From contig NZ_JACHBP010000001.1 of assembly GCF_014200375.1 (NCBI RefSeq), positions 1,550,001-1,614,000 of the forward strand: 64,000 bases of DNA. The letters are read 5' to 3'. The DNA comes from Terrimesophilobacter mesophilus. GTDB taxonomy: Bacteria; Actinomycetota; Actinomycetes; Actinomycetales; Microbacteriaceae. The notes below the pieces were generated by a model, which was not told where the DNA came from, ran no database searches, and worked only from the letters and a program-made list of their open reading frames with translations. Both the position numbers and the translations under genes were made by a program. The stretch's first letter is position 1, and each line of letters starts with the position of its first letter. Shown here piece after piece: positions 10,284-17,961 of the stretch.

Positions 10284-11360
10284 TCAATTCAGGTGCCCCT
10301 CAAACCACTCGGCCGGGGTGACGGTGGCCACTCGTTCAATGCCATCCGACTGGTCCACTGAGACTAGGTCGCCGTACGTTGTCATTCTGAGTGTTGTTCC
10401 GCTTTCGGCGCTAGTGGCGAATGGGCTCGCCATGTGCTCACCGGAATCCAGATCGATCACTTCCCCAGCCTGCGCAACGTAAAAATGGGAGGTGAAGAAT
10501 CCGCGGGCGACTTCGCCTTCCGGGTCAGGACCGACGTAGCCGAGCAGCCGCGGGGTCGCTCCGATGAATCCACCGACCGCGCCGTCGGCATCGATCCACA
10601 ACTCGCGCCCTCGGGGTTCGATCGCAGTCCACGCGCGGAACTTCTCAGCCGGGTGACCAGTGACCTCGCTGCTCACCGATTTCATGGTGTCGGGGTGGAT
10701 GATGTCGCCGGTCTTCGTGACCCGATAGCGCAGTTCCGGGATCGGACCGGTCCAGGTACCACCGATCGGCGGGCGGGGGAGGTCTCCCGGAGTCTCAATC
10801 AGCTCGGGTTCGTTCACGGGAGCCGACGTGGGGGGTTCGGCTTCAGATCGCTCAGGCTCGGCTGGATAGCGACCAGTGCGAAGATCATCGAGACGACCGC
10901 TCAAGCGATCGATGCGATCACCGATGTGCATTCCATTTGAGGCGACGAACGCCTTCACGATCTTTGCGGCCTCGGCCAATTGCGCGAGGGTCGGATCGTC
11001 TCCGAAGTGAAACCAGGTGTTCCGCGTCCCCAGGATCTTGCGTGCTGCGGCCTGCTTCTGGATCTGCCCTCCGAACACGCCGAGGTATGGGGAGTCGGAT
11101 TCGTGGATGTAGTCCCTGAGGATCACCGAAGGATCCTGAGGGTCGAAGCGGTGGGTCGGACGCCAATTCTTCGGATCGGACTGCTTGAGTTCGCTGATCC
11201 GGGCCGCGAACCAGTGCGGGCCGAGATCGGATTTCAGAGCGAAATGGGAGGTCACGTAGAGATCCCATCCGAACGCCCGCATCAAGGTGAAGTACCCCTT
11301 GACGAGCTCGCCGGGAGCGTCACTCTGTGGGAGCTCGATCGTGACGTCGAGGCCGGTCAT
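10284..11360 (-). CDS. Swt1-like HEPN domain protein
   Basis: The protein has 358 residues. The N-terminal 160 residues look like the Swt1-family HEPN domain: a helical segment starting GELVKGYFTLMRAFGW, then a conserved-type RNTWFH at 113-118, matching the Rx4-6H ribonuclease-like motif, followed by an amphipathic helix. A charged, proline-containing linker (about 160-200) leads to a C-terminal beta-rich domain of unknown fold (about 205-358) with several W/F/Y residues. The start overlaps the upstream stop as ATGA. HEPN domains of this class are often RNases or mediate complex assembly in defence systems, where they are usually fused to an ATPase (for example DUF499). Here the domain stands alone. 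The HEPN assignment is moderately sure; the C-terminal function is unknown. Confidence 0.7.
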   Translation of the reverse strand: MTGLDVTIELPQSDAPGELVKGYFTLMRAFGWDLYVTSHFALKSDLGPHWFAARISELKQSDPKNWRPTHRFDPQDPSVILRDYIHESDSPYLGVFGGQIQKQAAARKILGTRNTWFHFGDDPTLAQLAEAAKIVKAFVASNGMHIGDRIDRLSGRLDDLRTGRYPAEPERSEAEPPTSAPVNEPELIETPGDLPRPPIGGTWTGPIPELRYRVTKTGDIIHPDTMKSVSSEVTGHPAEKFRAWTAIEPRGRELWIDADGAVGGFIGATPRLLGYVGPDPEGEVARGFFTSHFYVAQAGEVIDLDSGEHMASPFATSAESGTTLRMTTYGDLVSVDQSDGIERVATVTPAEWFEGHLN

Positions 11361-11950
11361 GCGTTCGGCCCCTCGACCGCGGACTTGCCGTGACCCGTCA
11401 TAATCGGCATGACGCGAGTCAGCGCGTAGACCGCAAACAACGCACGCGGGTCAGCGGCCAGGACCTCAATGGCCGGCTCCGACTTGAATCGCGTCGCGCT
11501 GGGGAGCAAGTCGCCATAGGTTCCGGTCGCCGTCGCACCGAGGTCGCGAAGAACCGTTGGAGCGTCAGCGTCTGCCCACCCGCCGATCTGGGCCCAGTCG
11601 GTGACGGCACCACTTGCCCGGCCGGCCTCACCGTATTTCAGTGCACGGATGCGGGCCACCAGTTTGTCGCCGACCGCCTTCGGAGAAATGAGGCCGGCAT
11701 CCTCGAGGCGCTCGTAGTCAGCCGGTCCACCGAAAATCTCGGCGTGCCCGAGTGAAACCTCGTCGTCATCCGGCCATTTGACAAGGGCGATCCGAGCGCG
11801 GAGTCCGTCAGCTGCCTGAAGGTTGGCGAGGGTCGCATCCGCGACACGCTCTTTGCGGTCACCGTGCCACTGGCTCGGTGGGACTGCGGTTATCGCACGC
11901 GCACCGTCAAGAATCTCTACGGTGACCATGCCAATCGTGAAACTCGTCAT
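11357..11950 (-). CDS. Unknown protein, first gene of the defence-like operon
   Basis: The protein has 197 residues and I do not recognise it. I chose the ATG at 11950 (MTSFTIGMVTVEILDG) because AAAGGTGG lies about 10 nt upstream; an in-frame start 22 codons earlier has no such site. The sequence is acidic, predicted soluble and mixed alpha/beta, without membrane segments or a known catalytic signature. It contains two W-rich turns (near QWHGDRK and DWAQIGGW). It is coupled to the HEPN gene by an ATGA overlap, so it is expected to be a stoichiometric partner or regulator of the system. Its position at the head of the operon would fit a small regulator, but no helix-turn-helix is visible. Confidence 0.7.
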   Translation of the reverse strand: MTSFTIGMVTVEILDGARAITAVPPSQWHGDRKERVADATLANLQAADGLRARIALVKWPDDDEVSLGHAEIFGGPADYERLEDAGLISPKAVGDKLVARIRALKYGEAGRASGAVTDWAQIGGWADADAPTVLRDLGATATGTYGDLLPSATRFKSEPAIEVLAADPRALFAVYALTRVMPIMTGHGKSAVEGPNA

Positions 11951-12219
11951 GCCCACATCACCACCTTTCGCACCCGGCCCGGGAAAGTTTTCCAGGATAC
12001 GAGCAGCCCCCGACATTCACGGAAATGAACGACGGCGACGTGAAGATGAAGTTCGGGTCGCCGTCGAGCAAACTCTCTGAGCCTGTCGAAGACGAAAAAT
12101 CTTTCGCGTTCTCTTGTTGGTCAGGATATCGGGGTAGGCCATCACGTGGACGTCCCAGTACACCCCGTAAACAGGGCACGTAGTGACGGTCAGCTTCGCC
12201 TCCTCACTAGGGTGAGCAC
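11951..12219. promoter_or_regulatory. Divergent intergenic region between two defence-like gene sets
   Basis: These 269 bases separate the minus-strand methyltransferase/helicase operon from the plus-strand NERD-helicase operon and must hold both promoters. I see no convincing -35/-10 pair. It contains CTGAGCCTGTCGAAG (around 12078-12092), a short string that looks repeat-derived, and a 52-codon plus-strand frame (12025-12183) whose product is basic and low in complexity toward its end. I do not call that frame a gene. Confidence 0.45.
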
Positions 12220-13962
12220 ATGCCCCGCATGATCCCGCCCGAGCCGCGCCCAGGGGCGAATCGATCCGAGCGCGACCTGTTTCGCTCGTTCGAAGGCATC
12301 CTGGACCGGCCGGACTGGGTCGTCATCCACTCACTCGCGATCGGGCGGCACCAGGCCGGGCTGAGCGGCGAGATCGACTTCCTCGTGATCGTTCCCGGCC
12401 GGGGCATTGTCATCATCGAAGCCAAGTCGCCCGCCTACGTCGAATACAAGAGCGGCCGCTGGCACCTTGACCGCACACCTAAACCGGGCAAAGATCCGCT
12501 CCGCCAACTCGACGGCGCCCGCCGCAGCCTGCGCGGCCACCTCAAGGAGGCCGGTATCCTGCGCGGCGACGAGCCCATCGCGCGCCTGGTCTGGTTCACC
12601 TCCCTCGGCCGCCACCAGTTCGTCAACCGCACCCCGGGCGACCTGCAGTTCTTCGAGTGGGAGCTCGGCTGGCAGGAAGACCTCGACCGCCCCGCCCGGC
12701 TCATTGAAAAAGTGCTGGACGAACACCTCGCCTGGTTCAAACAAGTCGACGAGGTCGCCATCGATCCGGCGACCATGACCGCAGAGCACGTCTTCGAGAT
12801 CTCCGACTCCCTCCTCGCCGATTTCACCGCGGGCCGCACCAAGGCCGACGACAAGCGCGACCGCACCACCCGCGAGGCGCGACTCCTCGCCGAGCAGCGC
12901 TTCGCACTCGAACTACTCCAGACCAATCCGCACGTCTACTTCGACGGGCCGGCCGGCACGGGCAAGAGCTTCCTACTCGTCGAGTCGGCCATCCGCTTCG
13001 CCCGCGACCTGCACATGCCCACACTGCTCACCTGCTGGAACGTGCTCATGGCCGACGAACTCCGGAGCATGGTGCGCGGCCGCACCCAGCTCATCGACAT
13101 CGAGGACGTCAACTCATTCATGCTGCGCCTGTGCGGTTTGGCCGCCAACCCACCGGATGCCGACAACACCTGGTACCGCCAGACGCTTCCGCAGCGCGCG
13201 CTCGAAACCGTGCGCGAGCATCCGCACCTTGCCAGTTACCAGGCTCTGTGCATCGACGAGTTCCAAGACCTCGCCGACCAACCCGCGGTGCTCGACCTCG
13301 TGCTGGCACTCACCGCCTCGCCCATCGCACACTGCCCGGTCGTGCTCGCCGGCGACGACCGGCAGCGCATCCTGAGCACCAGCTCCGCGGCGCCGGGTTC
13401 GGTCTCGGTCGCGCGCTCGCGGCTGCCCGGCATCGTGCACGCGCGGGTGCGCCGCAACTGCCGGATGCTGCCCTCCATCGCCGACGGCGTCTCCCGCTAC
13501 CTCGACCCAACCTTCACTTTCACCGGCCACCGGATGCCCGGCACGCTGCCCGGCGGTCTCAGTCGGGTCCCCGTTGGTGACGCCACCGAAACCGCTGCTT
13601 TGGCGACCGCGTTGCGCGAACTGCTCGTCGACTACGAGCCGGAGGACATCGTCGTGCTCAGCCCGTTCGGAGGGAAGAGCTCCCTTGCCGCACGGGTGCT
13701 GCGCGGTTCGGGGCGCACGCCGGACGAGACTTGGCTGCGCAAGCAACTCGCCCGCGAGGACGGCGCCGGGCGAATCCGCTGGTTCTCGGTCTCCAAGTTC
13801 AAGGGCCTCGACGCGGATGCCGTGGTCGTCACCGACCTCGACGCCGACGCCCGCGACTGGGTCGAGTCCACCGGTCACTCCTGGGACGATGTGCGCTATG
13901 TCGCCGAGAGCCGGGGCAAGTATCGCGTGGTGCTGCTGGAGGGGCCGTCGCTGGTTGAGTAG
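12220..13962 (+). CDS. NERD nuclease-like domain fused to UvrD-type SF1 helicase
   Basis: The protein has 580 residues. The N-terminal NERD (nuclease-related) domain shows EIDFLVI near residue 51 and IIEAKS near 65, the D...ExK catalytic arrangement of the restriction-endonuclease-like fold. It is followed by an SF1 helicase core with Walker A GPAGTGKS near 243, Walker B CIDEFQDL near 347, and a C-terminal motif SKFKGLDADAVVVTD near 525. The likely role is DNA processing with nuclease and helicase in one chain, as in several anti-phage loci. The last residues (SLVE and the stop) lie inside a dispersed repeat copy. It heads a same-strand set with the macro-SIR2 and TM0106-like genes, although a 60-bp gap leaves room for another promoter. 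ATG 12220 is the only early ATG with an upstream purine-rich stretch. Confidence 0.88.
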   Translation: MPRMIPPEPRPGANRSERDLFRSFEGILDRPDWVVIHSLAIGRHQAGLSGEIDFLVIVPGRGIVIIEAKSPAYVEYKSGRWHLDRTPKPGKDPLRQLDGARRSLRGHLKEAGILRGDEPIARLVWFTSLGRHQFVNRTPGDLQFFEWELGWQEDLDRPARLIEKVLDEHLAWFKQVDEVAIDPATMTAEHVFEISDSLLADFTAGRTKADDKRDRTTREARLLAEQRFALELLQTNPHVYFDGPAGTGKSFLLVESAIRFARDLHMPTLLTCWNVLMADELRSMVRGRTQLIDIEDVNSFMLRLCGLAANPPDADNTWYRQTLPQRALETVREHPHLASYQALCIDEFQDLADQPAVLDLVLALTASPIAHCPVVLAGDDRQRILSTSSAAPGSVSVARSRLPGIVHARVRRNCRMLPSIADGVSRYLDPTFTFTGHRMPGTLPGGLSRVPVGDATETAALATALRELLVDYEPEDIVVLSPFGGKSSLAARVLRGSGRTPDETWLRKQLAREDGAGRIRWFSVSKFKGLDADAVVVTDLDADARDWVESTGHSWDDVRYVAESRGKYRVVLLEGPSLVE

Positions 13963-13991
13963 CCGACATCGGTGGCGCATCGAAGCCACCC
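13947..13991 (+). repeat. Dispersed GGTTGAGTAG...ATCGAAGCC element, copy A
   Basis: This reads GTCGCTGGTTGAGTAG, a short GC-rich centre, then CATCGAAGCCACCC. The same ends recur at 19853-19896, 29771-29810 and, reversed, at 17145-17185. The TAG of this copy is the stop codon of the NERD-helicase gene, so the repeat overlaps the gene's end. The ends are imperfect inverted repeats (GGTT...AACC type), typical of REP-like palindromic elements. Confidence 0.7.
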
Positions 13992-14022
13992 AGAACGCTT
14001 CGCCGCCCGCTACCGTGTTCCC

Positions 14023-15576
14023 ATGAGCGATAGCCACGTCTTCGTGACCCTCGGGGACATCACGCACCTCGAATGCGACGCGTGGATGCTTCCCACGGAC
14101 AGCAACTACAGCATCCGGCCGGCTTGGCGCACAGCGGTTCCGGGGCTGACGGACGAGGTCATTGCGCGGTCGAAGGTGGAAGGATTCGGTGCCGGGGCTA
14201 TCAAATCGACACCCATTGTGGATTGGCCGACGACCTCACCACTTCCGGTACTTAGCGCAGTGCCGCCGAAGGGTCTCCGCGGCCCGGATGACCTCGTCGA
14301 GCTGGGCGAAGCGGTTGCCGAATTCATCCGTGTTTCGGAGCGATCGACTCGAGCCCGCCCTCAGGAACGGAGGGCAAAGCGACTGTTCGCGATGCCCGAA
14401 TTCGGCAGCGCCGGTGGAGGGGGCGCGCTGAAGAAGGGCGAGATCCTGGACGTTCTGCTTAGCCAGGCACGCGTCGCTGCGAGCGAGCACGACGTTGACG
14501 TGGTCATTGTGCTGCGAGACGAACGCACTTTCGCGTTGGCGCAACAGCTGCGCAAGAGCATGAATGGTCAATGGTCGACGCTCACACCGAATCAGCGAGA
14601 GGTCATCGAACGGTTGGCCGAGCTCGCTCGAAGCGGAAAGCTGGTGCCATTCATGGGCGCGGGAGTGAGCGTGAGCGCTGGAGGGCCGACGTGGCCTGAC
14701 CTGATCGCCAAATTGGCTGATGGAGTCAGGATGACCGAGGCTCAGACGATCTCTCTCAACTCCCCGGGCCGGAGTGCGCTCGACCAGGCCGCCTACCTTC
14801 GCGAGGCGTATCGACGTGAATACGGTGACGTGTCGGCGTTTGGAAATGCCGTTGCCGACGCGGTCTCTACAGACCGTTACGGTTTGGCTCCCGCCCTGTT
14901 GGCGAGCCTGCGAACGGAGCAGGCGATAACACTCAACTACGACACCCAGTTCGAGACTGCATCTGTCGATGTCGAAGATCCCCGGACCATCATTCCAGCG
15001 GATGGCTCCCAAGGCGGTGTATCCGACAAGTGGCTTCTCAAGCTCCACGGGTCGATAAAGGACCCCAAGACAATAGTGCTGACGCGGGATGATTACCTCG
15101 GCTACAACGCCAATCGTGAAGCGCTCTCGGCGATTGTGAAGGCCAACCTCATCACCCATCACCTGCTGTTCGTCGGCTTCGGGCTCGCGGATGATCACTT
15201 TCATCAGATCGTCCACGATGTCCGGAAAGCCATTCCGACGTCAGAATCCAACAAACTGGGCACCGCGCTGACAATGAAAGCCGATGATCTGGACCAGGCC
15301 CTCTGGGGTGAGCAATTAGATCTCGTCGTCATGGGTTCAGCCGACGACCAACGTGAGGCTGGCAGGCAGTTGGAGATCTTCCTCGACGCCGTGCTCGCCC
15401 ATGCCACAGATGGCCACTCGTACCTGCTTCACGAGAGTTTCGAGTCCTCGTTGACCGCTTCACAAGATCAACTTCGGAGGAAGCTCATGCAGTTCAGGGA
15501 CACGCTGGACGAGCAGGACCGTGAGGATGCGAGCTGGCCCGTCATCGAGCGACTGTTCCAAGAGCTCGGTGGCTGA
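14023..15576 (+). CDS. Macro-like domain fused to SIR2 NADase-type domain
   Basis: The protein has 517 residues. The first 165 residues look like a divergent macro domain: VTLGDITHLECDAWMLP near the start and a MPEFGSAGGGGALKKGE loop near 125-145. An SIR2_2-type domain follows, with VPFMGAGVSVSAGGP near 209, LNYDTQFE near 304, LKLHGS near 339 and VGFGLADDH near 385. In defence systems such SIR2 domains usually cleave NAD+ to ADP-ribose or its derivatives, and a macro domain would bind those products. The SIR2 call is strong and the macro call moderate. ATG 14023 has no clear Shine-Dalgarno, so the message may be leaderless. The gene lies 3 nt ahead of the TM0106-like nuclease gene and is probably co-transcribed with it. 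Confidence 0.85.
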   Translation: MSDSHVFVTLGDITHLECDAWMLPTDSNYSIRPAWRTAVPGLTDEVIARSKVEGFGAGAIKSTPIVDWPTTSPLPVLSAVPPKGLRGPDDLVELGEAVAEFIRVSERSTRARPQERRAKRLFAMPEFGSAGGGGALKKGEILDVLLSQARVAASEHDVDVVIVLRDERTFALAQQLRKSMNGQWSTLTPNQREVIERLAELARSGKLVPFMGAGVSVSAGGPTWPDLIAKLADGVRMTEAQTISLNSPGRSALDQAAYLREAYRREYGDVSAFGNAVADAVSTDRYGLAPALLASLRTEQAITLNYDTQFETASVDVEDPRTIIPADGSQGGVSDKWLLKLHGSIKDPKTIVLTRDDYLGYNANREALSAIVKANLITHHLLFVGFGLADDHFHQIVHDVRKAIPTSESNKLGTALTMKADDLDQALWGEQLDLVVMGSADDQREAGRQLEIFLDAVLAHATDGHSYLLHESFESSLTASQDQLRRKLMQFRDTLDEQDREDASWPVIERLFQELGG

Positions 15577-15579
15577 CTC

Positions 15580-17205
15580 ATGTACCTACTCGACGAAAAC
15601 ACGCTCGTGACGAGTGCGAGCGACCTCAAATTGGCGTCCGAATGTGAGTTCGCCTTCCTGCGGATGCTCGACTACCGACTTGGGCGGATCGACGCGGCCC
15701 CCACTGACGACGACCCCATGCTGCTCAAGGCCGGCGAACTTGGAGGAGTGCGGGAGCTTGCGCAACTGGCGCAGTACCGGGAGCAGTACGGCGACCGTGT
15801 GATCGAAATCGCGCACCCGGAACCACGCGACCGCGACACGTTGAGAATCGCCGCATCCTCCACTCTCGAAGCTCTACAGTCCGGCGCGCCCGTCGTCTTC
15901 CAGGGCACATTCTTCGACGAGACCGAGCCGAACCGCCCGTTTATCGGCTACGCCGACTTCATCGTGCTGCGACCCGACGGACGCTACCGCGTGCAGGACA
16001 CCAAACTCGCCCGCTCCTCCAAGCCATACATGCAGGATCAGCTCGCGCTGTACCACGAGCAACTTGAACGGCTCGGCGTGCCCGTGGACGACATTGTCGA
16101 GATCCTGCTCGGCGACGGGACGAGCGTCGAGCACGACATCGCCGACCTCCGCGCGGGACTCGTCAAGCGCCGCGACCGGATGCGCGAGCTCGTCGCTGAA
16201 CACCTCGCCGAGGCGGGTCCGGTCGAGTGGGGCGACGACCGCTACACCGCTGACCGGCGGTGCGTGCACTGCGTGCCCGAAGCTGAAGCGGTCAACGATG
16301 TCACGCTGGTGGCCAACCTTCTGGGCGCGCAGCGACTGAAACTGCGCGCAGTGGGCATTCGCACCGTGGCCGATCTCGCGGCCGCGATCCAGCAGCCAGC
16401 TGGTGGCGGCATTCCCGCGCGGACGTATGCGAAACTGCAGAACCAGGCACGCCTGCAGCACGCAGCAGCCCAGCATCCTGAGTCCCTCCCGCCGCTCGAG
16501 GTCGTCGATCCAGCACTGATCGCCGCCCTGCCACCGCACGATCCCGGCGACCTGTTCTTCGACTTCGAGGGCGATCCGATGTCCAGCGAAGGCAGCGGTG
16601 ACACGATCGAGTGGGATCTCGACTACCTATGGGGCGTCATCGACGTGGAGGAGCAGTTCACGCCGTTCTGGGCGCACACGCTTGAGGAGGAGAAGGCCGC
16701 ACTTCTCGACTTCCTGGAGCTCGTCGAATCGAGGCTCACCGCGTACCCGTCGATGCACGTGTACCACTATGCGAGCCACGAGATCACCCACCTCAAGAAG
16801 ATCGCCGCGCGGCACGATGTCGGTGAGGGTCGGGTCGCCGCGCTCATCGAGGGCGGATTGTTCGTCGACCTGCTCAAGACCGTGCGGGGCGCATTGCAGA
16901 TCGGGTTGCGGTCGTACTCCCTGAAGAAGATCGAGCCCCTCTACATGGGCGACGAGCTGCGGTCGGATGACGGGGTGACGACGGCGGTCGGCTCGGTTGA
17001 AGAGTATTGGAAGGCACGCGAGGCGATGGATGCCGGGAATGCCGCGGAGGCGCAGACGATTCTCGATCGCATTGCGGACTATAACCGCTACGACTGCGTG
17101 TCGACTCTGCGCTTGCGGAACTGGCTGAAGTCGCTGCCGGAGCCGGTTTCGATACGCCCGGCTGCGCCGGACTACTCAACCAGCGGGCACGGGGTTGACG
17201 CGTAG
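15580..17205 (+). CDS. TM0106-family RecB-like nuclease with RNase H-like domain, no helicase half
   Basis: The protein has 541 residues. The N-terminal PD-(D/E)XK domain contains GYADF near 123 and VQDTKLARS near 138, the D...DxK-type core. A middle Cys-containing region (DRRCVHCVP near 228) could bind metal. From about 325 an RNase H-like 3'-5' exonuclease (YprB type) begins, with FFDFEGDPM, later YHYASHE and YNRYDCVSTLRLRNWL near 501. Full-length members of this family usually continue into a DNA2-like helicase of several hundred residues, which is missing here. The last 20 or so residues (from VSIRPAAPDYSTS) are encoded by a reversed dispersed repeat, suggesting the gene was cut and its end replaced. 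It may use the NERD-helicase in trans. Confidence 0.82.
   Translation: MYLLDENTLVTSASDLKLASECEFAFLRMLDYRLGRIDAAPTDDDPMLLKAGELGGVRELAQLAQYREQYGDRVIEIAHPEPRDRDTLRIAASSTLEALQSGAPVVFQGTFFDETEPNRPFIGYADFIVLRPDGRYRVQDTKLARSSKPYMQDQLALYHEQLERLGVPVDDIVEILLGDGTSVEHDIADLRAGLVKRRDRMRELVAEHLAEAGPVEWGDDRYTADRRCVHCVPEAEAVNDVTLVANLLGAQRLKLRAVGIRTVADLAAAIQQPAGGGIPARTYAKLQNQARLQHAAAQHPESLPPLEVVDPALIAALPPHDPGDLFFDFEGDPMSSEGSGDTIEWDLDYLWGVIDVEEQFTPFWAHTLEEEKAALLDFLELVESRLTAYPSMHVYHYASHEITHLKKIAARHDVGEGRVAALIEGGLFVDLLKTVRGALQIGLRSYSLKKIEPLYMGDELRSDDGVTTAVGSVEEYWKAREAMDAGNAAEAQTILDRIADYNRYDCVSTLRLRNWLKSLPEPVSIRPAAPDYSTSGHGVDA
17145..17185 (-). repeat. Dispersed GGTTGAGTAG...TATCGAAACC element, copy C
   Basis: On the minus strand this reads CGCTGGTTGAGTAG, a GC-rich palindromic centre, then GTATCGAAACC. 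It lies inside the coding ends of two converging genes: it encodes the final part of the TM0106-like protein on the plus strand, and its TGA is the stop of the NrtR-like gene on the minus strand. Confidence 0.72.
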
Positions 17206-17853
17206 ATAGAGCTCGGCCGGCTTCCCGCGAGCGCCCGTTCTCAGCTCACCCGTCGCGACGAGCCCGGGCAGCATCGTGCGACGGAACGTGTCCGGGTTGA
17301 AGCGCTTGCCGGCGATCGCCTCGTGCAGCAGGCGCAGGTCGCGCACGGTGAAAGGCTCGGTGCCGAGCAGCGCCCATGGGTCCGGTGCCGCGCGGTACTC
17401 CGCGCGCAGAGTCGCGGTGGCGGCCGCGACGATCTCCTCATGGTCGAACTGCAGCGCCGGCAGCTCGTCGACGGGGACGATGCGTGTGCGCTCGACGAGA
17501 CGGATACGGTTGGCCGCCACGACATCCAGATGCGCCACCGACAGAACCCACCCGCGGTCATCGCGCTCAGGCTCATCGAAAACCCGAAGCTGCCGTGGGC
17601 GAAGGCCCTCGACGCCGGCCTTCTCGCGGAGCGACCGGAGCACTGCCTCGGCCAGTCTCTCTCCGTCGTGGAGGAAGGTTCCTGGCAGCCGCCACTGGGC
17701 GCCGTCATCTGCGATGGCGTCATTGGTCCTCGTCAGTAGCACGCTCAGTCGGCCAGAATCCGGCACAGTGAGCACCGCCGTGTCGACCGCCACAGATGGC
17801 CGAGGGTAGTCCTCGAGGGACTTTCCGGCGCTGTCGCGGTAGGGGTTCGTCAT
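17176..17853 (-). CDS. NrtR-like Nudix-domain transcriptional regulator
   Basis: The protein has 225 residues. An N-terminal Nudix domain (about 15-140) is followed by a winged-helix-like domain (about 150-220, FTVRDLRLLHEAI...FRRTMLPGLV), which is the architecture of NrtR repressors that sense ADP-ribose and control NAD metabolism. The Nudix box is degenerate: LPGTFLHDGERLAEAV then LRSLREKAGV, lacking the catalytic REUxEE glutamates, so it is probably a ligand sensor rather than a hydrolase. I prefer ATG 17853; a GTG at 17865 is possible and neither has a clear ribosome binding site. It is divergent from the ADP-ribosylglycohydrolase operon, with a matched operator pair between them. It overlaps the preceding nuclease gene tail-to-tail by 30 bases within a repeat. 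Confidence 0.82.
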   Translation of the reverse strand: MTNPYRDSAGKSLEDYPRPSVAVDTAVLTVPDSGRLSVLLTRTNDAIADDGAQWRLPGTFLHDGERLAEAVLRSLREKAGVEGLRPRQLRVFDEPERDDRGWVLSVAHLDVVAANRIRLVERTRIVPVDELPALQFDHEEIVAAATATLRAEYRAAPDPWALLGTEPFTVRDLRLLHEAIAGKRFNPDTFRRTMLPGLVATGELRTGARGKPAELYLRVNPVPAG

Positions 17854-17874
17854 CCGTTGGGTCACAGAAGAAGA

Positions 17875-17950
17875 TTAGCGCAGATTTCGCCAATGTCGTT
17901 GGGGAGGTGCATACTGATGACAGAAGCCATTTAGGCGAAATGTTAGCTAA
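17875..17950. promoter_or_regulatory. Pair of inverted operator-like sites (probable NrtR-type operators)
   Basis: TTAGCGCAGATTTCGCC (17875-17891) and GGCGAAATGTTAGCTAA (17934-17950) are inverted copies of one another, matching at 13 of 17 positions around a TTAGC-N4-ATTTCGCC core, 42 bp apart. The left copy sits next to the regulator's start. The right copy sits just upstream of the AAAGGAG ribosome binding site of the 17962 gene and downstream of a possible extended -10 (TGCATACT, 17908-17915). This placement fits repression of both directions by the NrtR-like protein. Confidence 0.6.
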
Positions 17951-17961
17951 AGGAGATTCTG

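Noticed and set aside
1..11950. Calling the left operon a complete DISARM system
   Set aside because: No DUF1998 (DrmB) or separate DrmA gene is visible in the window and the HEPN and first genes are not DISARM parts.
12025..12183. A 52-codon plus-strand frame in the divergent spacer
   Set aside because: It has no ribosome binding site, its C-terminal half is Arg/Pro/Ser-rich, and it sits where promoters are expected. It could be a fragment, but I cannot support it.
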